From: an uncultured Collinsella sp.
GTDB taxonomy: Bacteria; Actinomycetota; Coriobacteriia; Coriobacteriales; Coriobacteriaceae
DNA length: 26,085 nt
Assembly (NCBI GenBank): GCA_959599095.1
Contig: CAUGGC010000030.1
Location: forward strand, 1 to 26,085
Reading direction: 5' to 3'
Positions 10,346-19,034 of the stretch are shown here, piece after piece. The translations under genes were made by a program, and so were the position numbers. Position 1 is the first letter of the stretch. The number at the start of each line of letters is the position of its first letter. Under the pieces are notes generated by a model. That model saw only the letters and a list, made by a program, of their open reading frames with translations. It did not search any database and had not been told where the DNA came from.

Positions 10346-10358
10346 CCCGCCTGCGCAG

Positions 10359-12824
10359 CTACTCCACCGGTTTGAAGATGGTGGCCTGACCGAAGACGCT
10401 GCGGATGAGGGCTTTAGCCTCGTCCTCGGTCTGCGGGATGCTTGGGGCTGCGCCCTGATGGCCGAAGGGGCTGCCCGCGCCGGGGTTGGACTCCCAGGGA
10501 GCTGCAGGAGCGTCCTCCTCTTTGGGGGCAGTTGCAGCGGGCTTGGGCGCGGACGCCGTGGCCGGCACGTCGAACGGGGGCAGATCGTCCCCGCCTGCAT
10601 CGGCGGCAAAACCGGCGACCATGGCATCGTCGTAGGGCACCTGCTCGGATTCCCACGGTGCAGACTGCGCGGGCGGCTGAGCCTTGGGAGCGGACGCGCG
10701 CTCGGGCGCGCGGGGCGCAGGCTCAGTCGGGAGCTTGCCCGTGGCGGGAGCGCCGGCAGGGTTGTCCGAGCGCAGCCAGGGGGCCTTGCCCAGGTCGGAT
10801 GACTTGGGCGCAGGCGCAGCGGCAGACTTGAGCGCGGGGACCGAAGCAGCCGATTTGGCCGCGGCTGGCTTAGGCGCCGACGGGGTCGATGCCGCTACCG
10901 GTGCCGCTTGCTGCTGCGGCGCGCTGGCGCTCGAGGATACAGGGGCCGCCGAGGACACGGGTTGCGGGTCCGCAGATGCCGCAGCCCGTGCAGATGGAGA
11001 ATGCTCCTCATGTTGAGGAGCCGGCGTGCCACCTCCGTCCAGGACGTAGTCGACGGTGCGACGACCGAAGACCGCGCAGACCGTCGGCAGGACCACCGAC
11101 TGTGTATCGGCGCGACCGAGCATCTTGATGGCAAAGGTCGAACCCGCGGGGAACGAGACCGTGAGCTTGGAGCCGTCGTCGGCCGTGGCGCGAGCGTTGA
11201 GCAAAAGCCCTGCGTAGGAGGCCTGACGCGCCTTGACACGCTCGACAACCTCGGCCCATTTGCGCTGCAGCTCTCCGGCATCCTCGACCGCGGGCGTCTC
11301 GGCAGCACCGGCGGCGGCAACCTGGGCAGCATTGTTGGACTGGGGCTTAGGTGCCGGAGCGGTGGCAGGCGCGGGAGCCGGGGCAGCGGCGGGCTGGGGC
11401 GCGGACGCCGCAGGCTTGGACGCCGGTGCGGACGCAGCACGAGACGCCGGCTGAGCCGCCGGAGCGGCAGCACCACGGTCCCAAGGCATTCCGCCCTGAT
11501 GCGCGGACGTAGCAGCGGGGGCAGTGGATGCCGCCGGAGCGGCAGCTCGGGCACCCGAGATAAGCGTCGGCTGCTGGGCGGCAGCGGGTACGGATGCTGC
11601 AGGCGCGGCGGCCTGAGCAGCAGCCACGCTCGCCGGCACCGCGGCATTGGCAACCATGGCCTCCAGGCGTGCCACGCGCTCGGCCAATGCCTCAATCGTT
11701 ATATCAGCCTCGGGACGTGCCAGGCGCGTGCAGGCGATCTCGAGCACCAGGCGCACATCGCTCGCGCCCCTCATCTCCAGTGCGGCATCGTCGAGCACCG
11801 TCAGCACACGGGCCAGGCGGTCGGCAGGATGCTCGCCAAAGGCAGCGGCCTCGGCAGCAAGCGCCTCGGCCTGCTCGGAGCCGCCCTCAAACAGCTCGGC
11901 GCGGGCACCGGCAACGCAGGCAACGTACACGTCACGCACATGCGCCACCAGGTCGCGCGTCAGCTCCAGCAGGTCGTTTCCTTCCTCGACCTGTGCACGA
12001 ATCAGTCCATAGAGCTCGGCAACATCGCGATCGGCAATGGCGCGGGAAAACTCGCCCAGAATCTGGTCCGAAACCTCGCCCAAAAGCGAGCGGGCGTCGT
12101 CCGCATGCACAGAACCGTTGCCAAAGACGCTCAGCTGCTCCAGCGTGGACAATGCGTCGCGCATGCCACCCTTGGCATGGCGCGCCACGATAGCCAGCGC
12201 CTCGTCGTCGTAATCGAAGCCCTCCTGCTCGCACACGTATGCCAGGCGATGCTCAATATCCTCGTTGCCGATGCGATGGAAATCGAAACGCTGGCAGCGC
12301 GAGAGGATGGTCTCCAGAATCTTTTGCGGGTCGGTGGTGCACAGCACAAAGATCACGTGTGCCGGCGGCTCCTCGAGCGTCTTGAGCAGCGCGTTGAACG
12401 CCGCCGTCGTGAGCATGTGGACCTCGTCGATGATATAGATCTTGTACTTGCCGCGCACCGGGGCAAAGTTGACGGAGTTGATGATCTCCTCGCGCACGTT
12501 GTCCACGCCGGTACGGCTTGCGGCATCGAGCTCGTAGACATCGGGGTGGTTGCCCTCGGCAATGAGCTCGCACTCCTCGCAAGTACCGTCGGGCATGCAG
12601 CCGCTTGCACCCTCGGCGCGCGCCGCCTCGGCATTGCGGCAGAGTAGTGCCTTGGCAAGAATGCGCGCCATGGTGGTCTTGCCCGTGCCGCGCGGACCGC
12701 AGAACAGATAGGCGTGGGACAGGCGTCCCTCGGTGATGGCGTGCTCGAGCGTCGAGACGATATGCTGCTGGCCCACCACGGAGTCGAAGGTGAGCGGGCG
12801 ATACTTTCGGTACAACGATTCCAT
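10359..12824 (-). CDS. dnaX: DNA polymerase III subunit gamma/tau
   Basis: DnaX is the ATPase core of the clamp loader that places the beta clamp on primed DNA. The 821-residue product starts MESLYRKYRPLTF, as is typical. Walker A is GPRGTGKTT (43-51), the zinc-binding cysteines are C62, C76, C82 and C85, Walker B is IYIIDE (129-134), and LCTTDP and SRCQRF follow in the AAA+ core. Domain III ends near residue 430. Two long Ala/Pro/Ser-rich segments (roughly 430-590 and 690-800) flank a small folded region, making the protein longer than many DnaX. I see no A-rich slippery frameshift site. GGGGGAG precedes the ATG at 12824 by 6 nt; the much earlier in-frame start lies within the divergent gene and is rejected. 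Unlike the usual order, ybaB does not follow directly. Confidence 0.95.
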   Translation of the reverse strand: MESLYRKYRPLTFDSVVGQQHIVSTLEHAITEGRLSHAYLFCGPRGTGKTTMARILAKALLCRNAEAARAEGASGCMPDGTCEECELIAEGNHPDVYELDAASRTGVDNVREEIINSVNFAPVRGKYKIYIIDEVHMLTTAAFNALLKTLEEPPAHVIFVLCTTDPQKILETILSRCQRFDFHRIGNEDIEHRLAYVCEQEGFDYDDEALAIVARHAKGGMRDALSTLEQLSVFGNGSVHADDARSLLGEVSDQILGEFSRAIADRDVAELYGLIRAQVEEGNDLLELTRDLVAHVRDVYVACVAGARAELFEGGSEQAEALAAEAAAFGEHPADRLARVLTVLDDAALEMRGASDVRLVLEIACTRLARPEADITIEALAERVARLEAMVANAAVPASVAAAQAAAPAASVPAAAQQPTLISGARAAAPAASTAPAATSAHQGGMPWDRGAAAPAAQPASRAASAPASKPAASAPQPAAAPAPAPATAPAPKPQSNNAAQVAAAGAAETPAVEDAGELQRKWAEVVERVKARQASYAGLLLNARATADDGSKLTVSFPAGSTFAIKMLGRADTQSVVLPTVCAVFGRRTVDYVLDGGGTPAPQHEEHSPSARAAASADPQPVSSAAPVSSSASAPQQQAAPVAASTPSAPKPAAAKSAASVPALKSAAAPAPKSSDLGKAPWLRSDNPAGAPATGKLPTEPAPRAPERASAPKAQPPAQSAPWESEQVPYDDAMVAGFAADAGGDDLPPFDVPATASAPKPAATAPKEEDAPAAPWESNPGAGSPFGHQGAAPSIPQTEDEAKALIRSVFGQATIFKPVE

Positions 12825-12939
12825 GGGTGCTCCCCCGGGTATACTGAGTCTTGTTGCCGCGACGGCCATGCGGTCGCACGGCATACTGCATTCATAATAA
12901 CCCGTACGGCGAGCCCGCCGCGATAGGAGTCCAAAGAGC
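12825..12939. promoter_or_regulatory. Divergent promoter region of dnaX and the YcxB-like gene
   Basis: The 115-bp gap must drive dnaX leftwards and the gene at 12940 rightwards. Overlapping AT-rich boxes near 12890-12900 give CATAAT on the plus strand (12892-12897) and TATTAT on the minus strand. No good -35 elements are visible. I looked here for an SRP RNA, a frequent dnaX neighbour, and found no GGAAGCAGC-type core. Confidence 0.35.
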
Positions 12940-13656
12940 ATGGCAGACGCAGAGAGCAACCTCGTTCCCTCCGAAGCAGCCGACCAGGTCGAGGTCGCGC
13001 TCGAGAAGCAGGCCGCGGCCGATGACGGCATTCTGTACCTCAACGAGTATCAGTACGAAAACGACCTCGTCACCGACTTTGCGCGCCTGGTCGCCTCGCC
13101 CAGGCGCCGTGGCTCCCTGTACGTCGCCGCCGCGATTGCCGCGCTCATCGGCATCGGCATGCTGGTGGCCGGCGGCAGCTGGATCAAGTTCGGCGTCGTG
13201 CTGATCGTGTTCGGCGCCTTTTTGGCCTGGTGGAGCAAAAACCTGCACCACACGCTCGCCCGCGACTTTATCGATGCCGTCGAGGCCGACGAGTCCATGG
13301 GCGGCCGCTATCGCCGCGTCGCCGCCAACGAAGACGGCCTGATGGTCTGGGGCAAGAGCGGCAAGTCGCAGTTCTTCCCGTTTGAGAAGCTCGACCACGT
13401 GCTCGACGGCGAGCGCATCTTTGTGGCCATGTTCGCCGACCAGGGCGTGACGATCCCCAAGGACACCTTCGTCCGTGGCGATGCCGAGCAGTTTGGCTCC
13501 TTCCTCAAGGCGCGCATCAACAAAAAACTCCGCATTGAGACCAAACGCAAGAAGATGAAGGCCGAGAAGGCCGCCGCCAAGGCCAAGCAGGGCGACAAGC
13601 CCCAGGAGACCAAAGGCAAGCAGCGCAAGCAGAAGAAGAACAAGAAGAAGCGCTAA
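12940..13656 (+). CDS. YcxB-like two-helix membrane protein
   Basis: The 238-residue protein has an acidic N-terminus, two adjacent transmembrane helices (about 57-78 and 80-101), then a cytoplasmic domain resembling the YcxB-like C-terminal domain (the stretch around GLMVWGKSGKSQFFPFEKL and VTIPKDTF) and a very lysine-rich tail (about residues 195-238, with runs of K/R/Q). The function of YcxB-like proteins is unknown. TAGGAGT lies about 10 nt before the ATG at 12940. It stands alone: dnaX diverges upstream and a 144-bp gap with its own promoter precedes the kinase operon. The basic tail could contact nucleic acid, membrane phospholipid or ribosomes; this is not shown by the sequence. Confidence 0.75.
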   Translation: MADAESNLVPSEAADQVEVALEKQAAADDGILYLNEYQYENDLVTDFARLVASPRRRGSLYVAAAIAALIGIGMLVAGGSWIKFGVVLIVFGAFLAWWSKNLHHTLARDFIDAVEADESMGGRYRRVAANEDGLMVWGKSGKSQFFPFEKLDHVLDGERIFVAMFADQGVTIPKDTFVRGDAEQFGSFLKARINKKLRIETKRKKMKAEKAAAKAKQGDKPQETKGKQRKQKKNKKKR

Positions 13657-13711
13657 GGCCAAACCAGACAGGCAGCCTCGCATCCCGCTATCCTCCCCAT
13701 GCACCCGAGCG

Positions 13712-13720
13712 TGCTACACT
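13712..13720 (+). promoter_or_regulatory. Candidate extended -10 promoter of the cell-wall kinase operon
   Basis: TGCTACACT is an extended -10 (TG-N-TACACT) 80 bp upstream of the first operon gene. No recognisable -35 lies at 17 bp. The identical element precedes the tRNA-Arg gene on the other strand. Confidence 0.5.
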
Positions 13721-13800
13721 AGCAGCATCTATGCCACCGCGAACGGCTCGGCTCCGCGCCCGCCACTCGCAAACGAACTTTAAACGCACGAGGGTTGGCC

Positions 13801-15654
13801 ATGCCGCTTTTCTCGCAACATACCGCCCGGTTCTCGCCGGACGTTCCTTTGGAGGGCACCAGCTCTCGCGAGCTGCTCAAGCGGTACCAGCCGCTCGAGA
13901 CACTTGCGACCGGCGGTTTTGGCTCCATCGAGATCTGCCGCGACACGCACCTGCGCCGCCGCGTCGCCATCAAGCGCATCCCCCTTATCAACGGTGCCGG
14001 CATGCCCGCCAGCGACATCATGGATGTCCTGCGCGAGGCGCACACTGCCGCCATGCTTCAACATCCCAATATCGTGCAGGTCATCGACTTTACGCACGAC
14101 ACCGCCTATGCCTACTTGGTCATGGAGTATGTCGACGGTATGTCGTTGGCCGAGTTTTTGCATCGCGTGAACGGCCACTCGCTCACCTTTGACGAGGCCG
14201 CGGCCATTGCCGATGCCCTGGGCCAGGCGCTCACCTTCGCCCATAGCAATGGCGTACTCCACCTGGACATTAAGCCCGCCAACGTGCTCATCGACCACTC
14301 GGGCAATGTAAAGCTCACCGACTTTGGCATGGCGCGACTGTCGTCCGCCGGTGGCTTTGGCGGCTCGCGCGGCGGCACCATCGGCTACATGCCGCCCGAG
14401 CAGCTCGATATCGAGACCGGCACGGTCGACGAACGCGTCGATGTCTTTGCCCTTGCCTGCGTTATCTATGAGGGCTTGTGCGGCAGCGCCCCCTTTATAG
14501 CGGCCACGCCCGCTGACTCGCTCGACCGCATCATCGGCGGCGCCACCTATCCCAGCGAGCTGATACCACACTTTCCCCCGGGAGCCGAGGCCGCGCTCAT
14601 GAGCGCGCTCTCCCCCATGCCGCAGGACCGCCCCAACAGCATCGAGGCATTTTGCGACCAGCTCCTTGCCGGTCTGGGCAGCGTGCGCGAGGGCCGTCGC
14701 AGTCTGGAGCAAATGGTTAGCGAGCTTTCGGATGACGAGCAGGAGCTCAACGATATCGAGCCGTCGCACTACGAGGACGACGCCATCGAGGTCGACCCCG
14801 CACTCGGCTGGGCGGGCACGCGCTGGAGCCATGCGCGCGACTACACCATGCGCGCTATCTCGGCGCTAACGTGCGGCACCTTTAGCTTTTTGCTGATGCA
14901 AACGGCCGGGGTCGCGGCGCTTCCCGGGTTGGTCGTCGCGGCTATCGCTATTGGCGCGGCAGCCGGCTTGGCACCGCAGATTGGCTCGGCCATCTCGGCC
15001 GTGGGCTTTTTGGTGCTCATGGCAAACGCCACCATGCAGGCGCAGGGCATCCTGTCGATGTTGCCCGTCGCGGTGATCTTTGCCGCTACCATGTCCGGTT
15101 GGTGGATCGCCTGGGGTCGCACCGAGGCTGCCGCGAGCGCCGCGCTCACCTGTGCACTCGCGCTTGGCTGTCTGACTGGCAATACCTTCCTGGCAGCTGG
15201 GGTCGCCGCCGGCGTCGCGTCATTTTGGCTTGGCCCGGCAAGCGCCGCCGCGGCAACGGGCATGGGCGTGCTTTTTGCCCGTCTGGCCACGGTCGCGCTT
15301 TCAGCCGGAGGCGTGCTGGGGCTCGGTAACGTTGCCGCAGCGCTGGAAGACCCGCTCCTTTGGGCTGCCTTTGTGCTGGTCGCGACAACTGCCGCGGCGT
15401 CATCTGCGCTGCTCAATGCCCATGCCAAGCGTGCCGACCAGGGCTCAAACCTTGCCGCAATCGCCGCCATCGCTGTCACCGGCATCGGCTGCGCAGCGGC
15501 ATCCTGTCTTGCACACCATATGGAAATTGCCAGCCTTGCAGCCGCGGTCGCCGCCAAGGCGGCAGTTGCGGGAACCCTATCCTCTATAATCGTTGGGATA
15601 TGCCTATATTTGCTCGGATACCAAAGAACCTATACGGAGAGTGATCTTTCGTGA
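13801..15654 (+). CDS. Multi-pass membrane Ser/Thr kinase (non-RD, HLD motif)
   Basis: The first gene of the operon encodes a 617-residue kinase. The core shows TGGFGS (38-42), VAIKRI with K58, alpha-C E79, the catalytic loop HLDIKPANVLID (D156, K158, N161), DFG at D174 and GYMPPEQL. The arginine of HRD is leucine (L155), so it is a non-RD kinase that may not need activation-loop phosphorylation. After a linker, about eight hydrophobic helices fill residues 350-610, leaving no large sensor domain. The ATG at 13801 has GAGGG 6 nt upstream; a TTG two codons earlier is a less likely start. Its TGA overlaps the GTG of fhaA. It takes the place where actinobacterial operons usually carry pknA, but the architecture differs from PknA, so I give no symbol. 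Confidence 0.9.
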   Translation: MPLFSQHTARFSPDVPLEGTSSRELLKRYQPLETLATGGFGSIEICRDTHLRRRVAIKRIPLINGAGMPASDIMDVLREAHTAAMLQHPNIVQVIDFTHDTAYAYLVMEYVDGMSLAEFLHRVNGHSLTFDEAAAIADALGQALTFAHSNGVLHLDIKPANVLIDHSGNVKLTDFGMARLSSAGGFGGSRGGTIGYMPPEQLDIETGTVDERVDVFALACVIYEGLCGSAPFIAATPADSLDRIIGGATYPSELIPHFPPGAEAALMSALSPMPQDRPNSIEAFCDQLLAGLGSVREGRRSLEQMVSELSDDEQELNDIEPSHYEDDAIEVDPALGWAGTRWSHARDYTMRAISALTCGTFSFLLMQTAGVAALPGLVVAAIAIGAAAGLAPQIGSAISAVGFLVLMANATMQAQGILSMLPVAVIFAATMSGWWIAWGRTEAAASAALTCALALGCLTGNTFLAAGVAAGVASFWLGPASAAAATGMGVLFARLATVALSAGGVLGLGNVAAALEDPLLWAAFVLVATTAAASSALLNAHAKRADQGSNLAAIAAIAVTGIGCAAASCLAHHMEIASLAAAVAAKAAVAGTLSSIIVGICLYLLGYQRTYTESDLS

Positions 15655-16664
15655 ACTTCCTGAACATCTTCGAGGACCACGTGGCCGGCATCTTCGGTGC
15701 CACCCGTGCCCCGTTCTCCTTTAAGAAGCTTGCCAAGCAGGCCGCTCGCGACATGGAGGATCAGACTCTGGTGATTAACGGCGTCAACACGGCGCCGGCA
15801 CTCTATACCATCCTGATCGCCGCCGACGACGATCCCATGCTCGCCCCGTTCTACCCCGAGCTTTCGCGCGAGGTCCGCGAGTTTGTGAAGGCGCAGGCCG
15901 AAAAGCGCCGCTATGTCTTTGTCGGCGAGCCCCTCGTGCGCTTTATGATCGATCCGCAGCTGCGCGCCGGCAAGTTCTCGGTCTTTGCCGAGAACGTCGA
16001 TGCCCCCACGCTCGGCCGCCTGTACGAAGAAGAGCGCGCCTATCAAAACGGCCTGGGCCAGAACAACTCCGCGGCAAGCCGTGCCGCCAGCGCCCCGCGC
16101 GCCGGCCAGCAGCAGTTTGCTGCCCCGCAGCAGCAGCGCCCCGCCGCCATGCCCCAGCAGCAGCCGACGCCTCGCGCCGCCACTCCTGACCCGCTTGCCA
16201 CGGCAGACCCCTTCGCGCCTAGCGTCCCCGACCCCGCCGCCGCACCCATCCCGGTGCCGCAGACCATCTCGCGCGACGCGCTTGCCGGCATGGGCGGAGC
16301 CGCCGCGACCGGTGCCGCCGTGGGCCTAGGCGCCGCAACCGGCATCGCCTCCAACATGGCGAGCACTCGCGCCCCGCAGCGCCCGCTCGCCCAGCTCGTC
16401 GACGTCGTGAGCGGCGAGAGCCATAGCATCACCTCCGCACAGGTGACCATCGGTCGCGAGCGCTCAGTTTCCGACATTGCCCTGCGCGACCCCAACGTGT
16501 CGCGCCGCCACGCCCAGCTCACCTTTACGGGCTCGGATTGGTCGATCGAGGACCTCAATTCCACCAACGGCACACTCGTCAACAACCGCCGCATTACGCG
16601 CTGCCCGCTGCGCAACGGCGATCTGCTGACGTTTGGCCTGAGCACCTTTGAATTTAGGGGATAG
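15651..16664 (+). CDS. fhaA: FhaA-like protein (DUF3662 + FHA)
   Basis: The 337-residue protein has an N-terminal DUF3662/FhaA domain (residues 1-115, starting MNFLNIFEDHVAGIFG), a Pro/Gln/Ala-rich flexible linker (about 120-235) and a C-terminal FHA domain (255-337) with GRERS, SRRHAQL and LNSTNGTLV. In mycobacteria FhaA is bound through its FHA domain to phosphorylated MviN/PknB partners and restrains or guides peptidoglycan synthesis; the same role here is inference. The start is GTG at 15651 in a GTGA overlap with the kinase stop, with GGAGAG about 9 nt upstream. fhaB follows after 6 nt. Confidence 0.93.
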   Translation: MNFLNIFEDHVAGIFGATRAPFSFKKLAKQAARDMEDQTLVINGVNTAPALYTILIAADDDPMLAPFYPELSREVREFVKAQAEKRRYVFVGEPLVRFMIDPQLRAGKFSVFAENVDAPTLGRLYEEERAYQNGLGQNNSAASRAASAPRAGQQQFAAPQQQRPAAMPQQQPTPRAATPDPLATADPFAPSVPDPAAAPIPVPQTISRDALAGMGGAAATGAAVGLGAATGIASNMASTRAPQRPLAQLVDVVSGESHSITSAQVTIGRERSVSDIALRDPNVSRRHAQLTFTGSDWSIEDLNSTNGTLVNNRRITRCPLRNGDLLTFGLSTFEFRG

Positions 16665-16670
16665 TCGCTT

Positions 16671-17087
16671 ATGAACATCGATATCGTCCTTTTTGCAGGC
16701 CGCATCGTCCTGGTCGCCCTGCTCTATATCTTCCTGTTCGCCGTCATGAAGACCGGCGTGGGGCTTGTGCGCGGACAGCGCCGCGACTCGGCTATCTGGA
16801 CGATCGATGTGGACAAGGGTCCGCGCGGTATCCGCGGCATCCACGTAGATATGCTCGGCCCCGTCATCGTCGGTCGCTCGCCATCTTCGGACATCTGCAT
16901 CAACGAACCATTCGTCTCGGCCTCGCATGCGCGCTTTTCGCTGCAGGGCCCGGCGCTCATCATCGAGGACCTCAACTCGCTTAACGGCACGCTCGTCAAC
17001 GGCCGCCAGCTTGTGGAGCCCGCAACGCTGCGCGAGGGCGACGAAGTCCAGATCGGCGATGTGGTCATGAAGGTGAACCGTCGATGA
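16671..17087 (+). CDS. fhaB: FhaB-like membrane FHA protein
   Basis: The 138-residue protein has one N-terminal transmembrane helix (about residues 5-27) and a cytoplasmic FHA domain (about 58-138) with VGRSPSSDI, VSASHARF and LNSLNGTLVNGR. This is the architecture of actinobacterial FhaB (FipA), which in mycobacteria links PknA/PknB phosphorylation to division proteins. The ATG lies 6 nt after fhaA with AGGGG upstream. Its TGA overlaps the phosphatase ATG (ATGA), so it is translated in step with the phosphatase. Confidence 0.92.
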   Translation: MNIDIVLFAGRIVLVALLYIFLFAVMKTGVGLVRGQRRDSAIWTIDVDKGPRGIRGIHVDMLGPVIVGRSPSSDICINEPFVSASHARFSLQGPALIIEDLNSLNGTLVNGRQLVEPATLREGDEVQIGDVVMKVNRR

Positions 17088-19018
17088 TCGACGAGGAGAA
17101 CAAGTCCGCGACTATGACCGAGGCACCGGCTGCCGCCACAGCTGCGCCGGCCCACGCCGCTCCGGCGGGCTCCGCACCCGTGGAACCCGAGGACACCGTG
17201 TTCTCCCTGCCTCTTTCGCATGTAACGCATGATATTTCGGATCTCGCCGATAACGAGGACGAAGAGGATGCCGTAGCGGCGCCCATCGGCGCACATGCTG
17301 CGGAACAGCCCACAGCGCCCGAAGCAACCTCGGCGCCAGCTCACTTTGCAGAGCCCGTCGCCGCAGCAATCAACGAGAGCGCTGCGGTGTTTGCGGCACC
17401 CGAGCCCGCCGCGCCGGCGTTTCCCATAGCTCCGGCATCCGAAGTTGCGCCCGTGTCTACGCCGGCGCCCGAAGCGGGGCCATCCCCCGAGGACGGCCCC
17501 GCACCCAAGACCCCGCAGCCTGCGCCCGCAAGCGAGTCCGATGCCGTGACCGAGCCCGCCGCCCAGTCGCAAAGCATGCCCGCGCCGTCGCACTTTGCGA
17601 CGCCCGAGCCTATAGACGTCAGCCCGCAAGACGACGAGTCGACCGCCCGCGTGTCCGAGGAGCCCGGCTCCCCGGACACCGGCGATTCCGAATCAAACGC
17701 CGAGACCGACACCGTCTCTCCCGGTGACACAGCCGAGATCGACGTTGCCGCCGTTGAGGCCAAGCTCAAAGACCCCGGCTCGACCATGAGCTTTGAGCCC
17801 CTGACCGAGGAGCGCATCGAGACCGACTCGACCTATGATGCCGGCACCACCACGCAACTCATGTGGGGCGCCCGCTCCGACGTTGGCTGCGTACGCCCGC
17901 ACAATGAGGATTCCTACCTGGTGCAGTCGCCGCTCTTTTGCGTATGCGACGGCATGGGCGGTCACGCCGCCGGCGAGGTAGCCTCTTCCATCGCCGTCGA
18001 GACTATTGCCAAGACGGCCCCGCAGTCCGCCGACGCAGCACGCCTGGCCGCAGCCGTCGAGGCAGCCAACGCCGCCGTAATCGAGGCGGCCCTGAACGGC
18101 CTGGGCAAGCCCGGCATGGGCTGCACAGCCACTTGCGCCTATATCGAAAACGACACGCTCGCCATCGCCCACGTGGGTGACTCTCGCGCCTACCTGCTCC
18201 ACGAGGGCACGCTCATCCGCGTGACCCGCGACCACTCCTACGTGGAGGAGCTCGTGGACGCCGGCGAGATTACGGCAGACGAGGCTCGCGTCCACCCCAA
18301 CCGTTCGGTCATCACCCGTGCGCTGGGCTCGGACCCCGCCATGTATGCCGACCACTTCACTCTGCATATCGAGGAAGGCGACCGCCTGATCCTGTGCTCT
18401 GACGGCCTTTCGAGCATGATTCCCGATAGCGATATCGAGAACATCGCCACGCAGTCCTCAACCGCGCAAATCTGCGTCGACAACCTAGTGGACGCGGCGC
18501 TTGCCGCCGGCGGCCACGACAACGTGACCGTAGTAGTCGTTGACCTGGTTGACGATGGCGTTATGCGCGAAGCGCAACGCGTGCGTCGCCGCAACGTCAC
18601 CATCGGCGTCGTCTTGGGTCTCGTCTTGGTGTTGGCGGCTTCCATCTGGGCATACGCAGGCGTTACCGGCTCGTACTACCTGGGTACCTACCAGGGCAAT
18701 GTCGCCGTCTGGCGCGGCCTGCCCGGCAAGCCGCTCGGACTCAAGCTCCACTGGCTCGAAAGCGAAACCAGCATTAAGCTGTCCGACCTGCCCGAAGACA
18801 CGCAAAACCGCCTCAAGGCGGGCATTCCGCAAACAAGTGTCGACGATGCGCAAGACACGATATCCAAGTACCGCCACCAGATCGACGAGGAACAGACCCG
18901 CCAGGTGATCGACGCGCAAACGATTCGCGACAACACCAATCAGGGATCGACCTCCGAATCAGATTCTGAGAAAACCGCCGAACAGTCCGCCGAGGCCGAA
19001 GCCTCCGATAAGAATTAG
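17084..19018 (+). CDS. pstP: PP2C Ser/Thr phosphatase with long acidic N-terminus
   Basis: This protein reverses the phosphorylation set by the operon kinases. The PP2C core covers about residues 259-485, with RSDVGCVRPHNED, CDGMGG (D289, G290), HVGDSRAYL, CSDGLS and GGHDNVTVVV supplying the metal-binding residues. A transmembrane helix (about 503-526) and a roughly 115-residue extracytoplasmic tail follow, as in mycobacterial PstP. Unusually, about 255 residues of acidic, Pro/Ala/Glu-rich, probably disordered sequence precede the catalytic domain; PstP normally starts at the catalytic domain. The ATG at 17084 overlaps the fhaB stop and has AAGGTG upstream. An ATG ten codons later is possible but would change little. 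Confidence 0.93.
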   Translation: MIDEENKSATMTEAPAAATAAPAHAAPAGSAPVEPEDTVFSLPLSHVTHDISDLADNEDEEDAVAAPIGAHAAEQPTAPEATSAPAHFAEPVAAAINESAAVFAAPEPAAPAFPIAPASEVAPVSTPAPEAGPSPEDGPAPKTPQPAPASESDAVTEPAAQSQSMPAPSHFATPEPIDVSPQDDESTARVSEEPGSPDTGDSESNAETDTVSPGDTAEIDVAAVEAKLKDPGSTMSFEPLTEERIETDSTYDAGTTTQLMWGARSDVGCVRPHNEDSYLVQSPLFCVCDGMGGHAAGEVASSIAVETIAKTAPQSADAARLAAAVEAANAAVIEAALNGLGKPGMGCTATCAYIENDTLAIAHVGDSRAYLLHEGTLIRVTRDHSYVEELVDAGEITADEARVHPNRSVITRALGSDPAMYADHFTLHIEEGDRLILCSDGLSSMIPDSDIENIATQSSTAQICVDNLVDAALAAGGHDNVTVVVVDLVDDGVMREAQRVRRRNVTIGVVLGLVLVLAASIWAYAGVTGSYYLGTYQGNVAVWRGLPGKPLGLKLHWLESETSIKLSDLPEDTQNRLKAGIPQTSVDDAQDTISKYRHQIDEEQTRQVIDAQTIRDNTNQGSTSESDSEKTAEQSAEAEASDKN

Positions 19019-19034
19019 AAAGGGAGTGCCGCTT

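Noticed and set aside
10908..12647. 579-codon plus-strand frame opposite dnaX
   Set aside because: Arg/Gly-rich product typical of antisense to GC-rich coding sequence; dnaX motifs on the minus strand are unmistakable.
12825..12939. Possible SRP RNA gene near dnaX
   Set aside because: Frequently linked to dnaX, but no GGAAGCAGC-type core or matching hairpin is present here or upstream of ybaB.
13780..14832. 350-codon minus-strand frame opposite the non-RD kinase gene
   Set aside because: Antisense shadow of a gene with clear kinase motifs; no ribosome binding site or family resemblance.
16080..16200. Gln/Pro/Ala-rich segment as a separate repeat array
   Set aside because: It is the coding sequence of the flexible linker in FhaA; no exact unit is repeated regularly.
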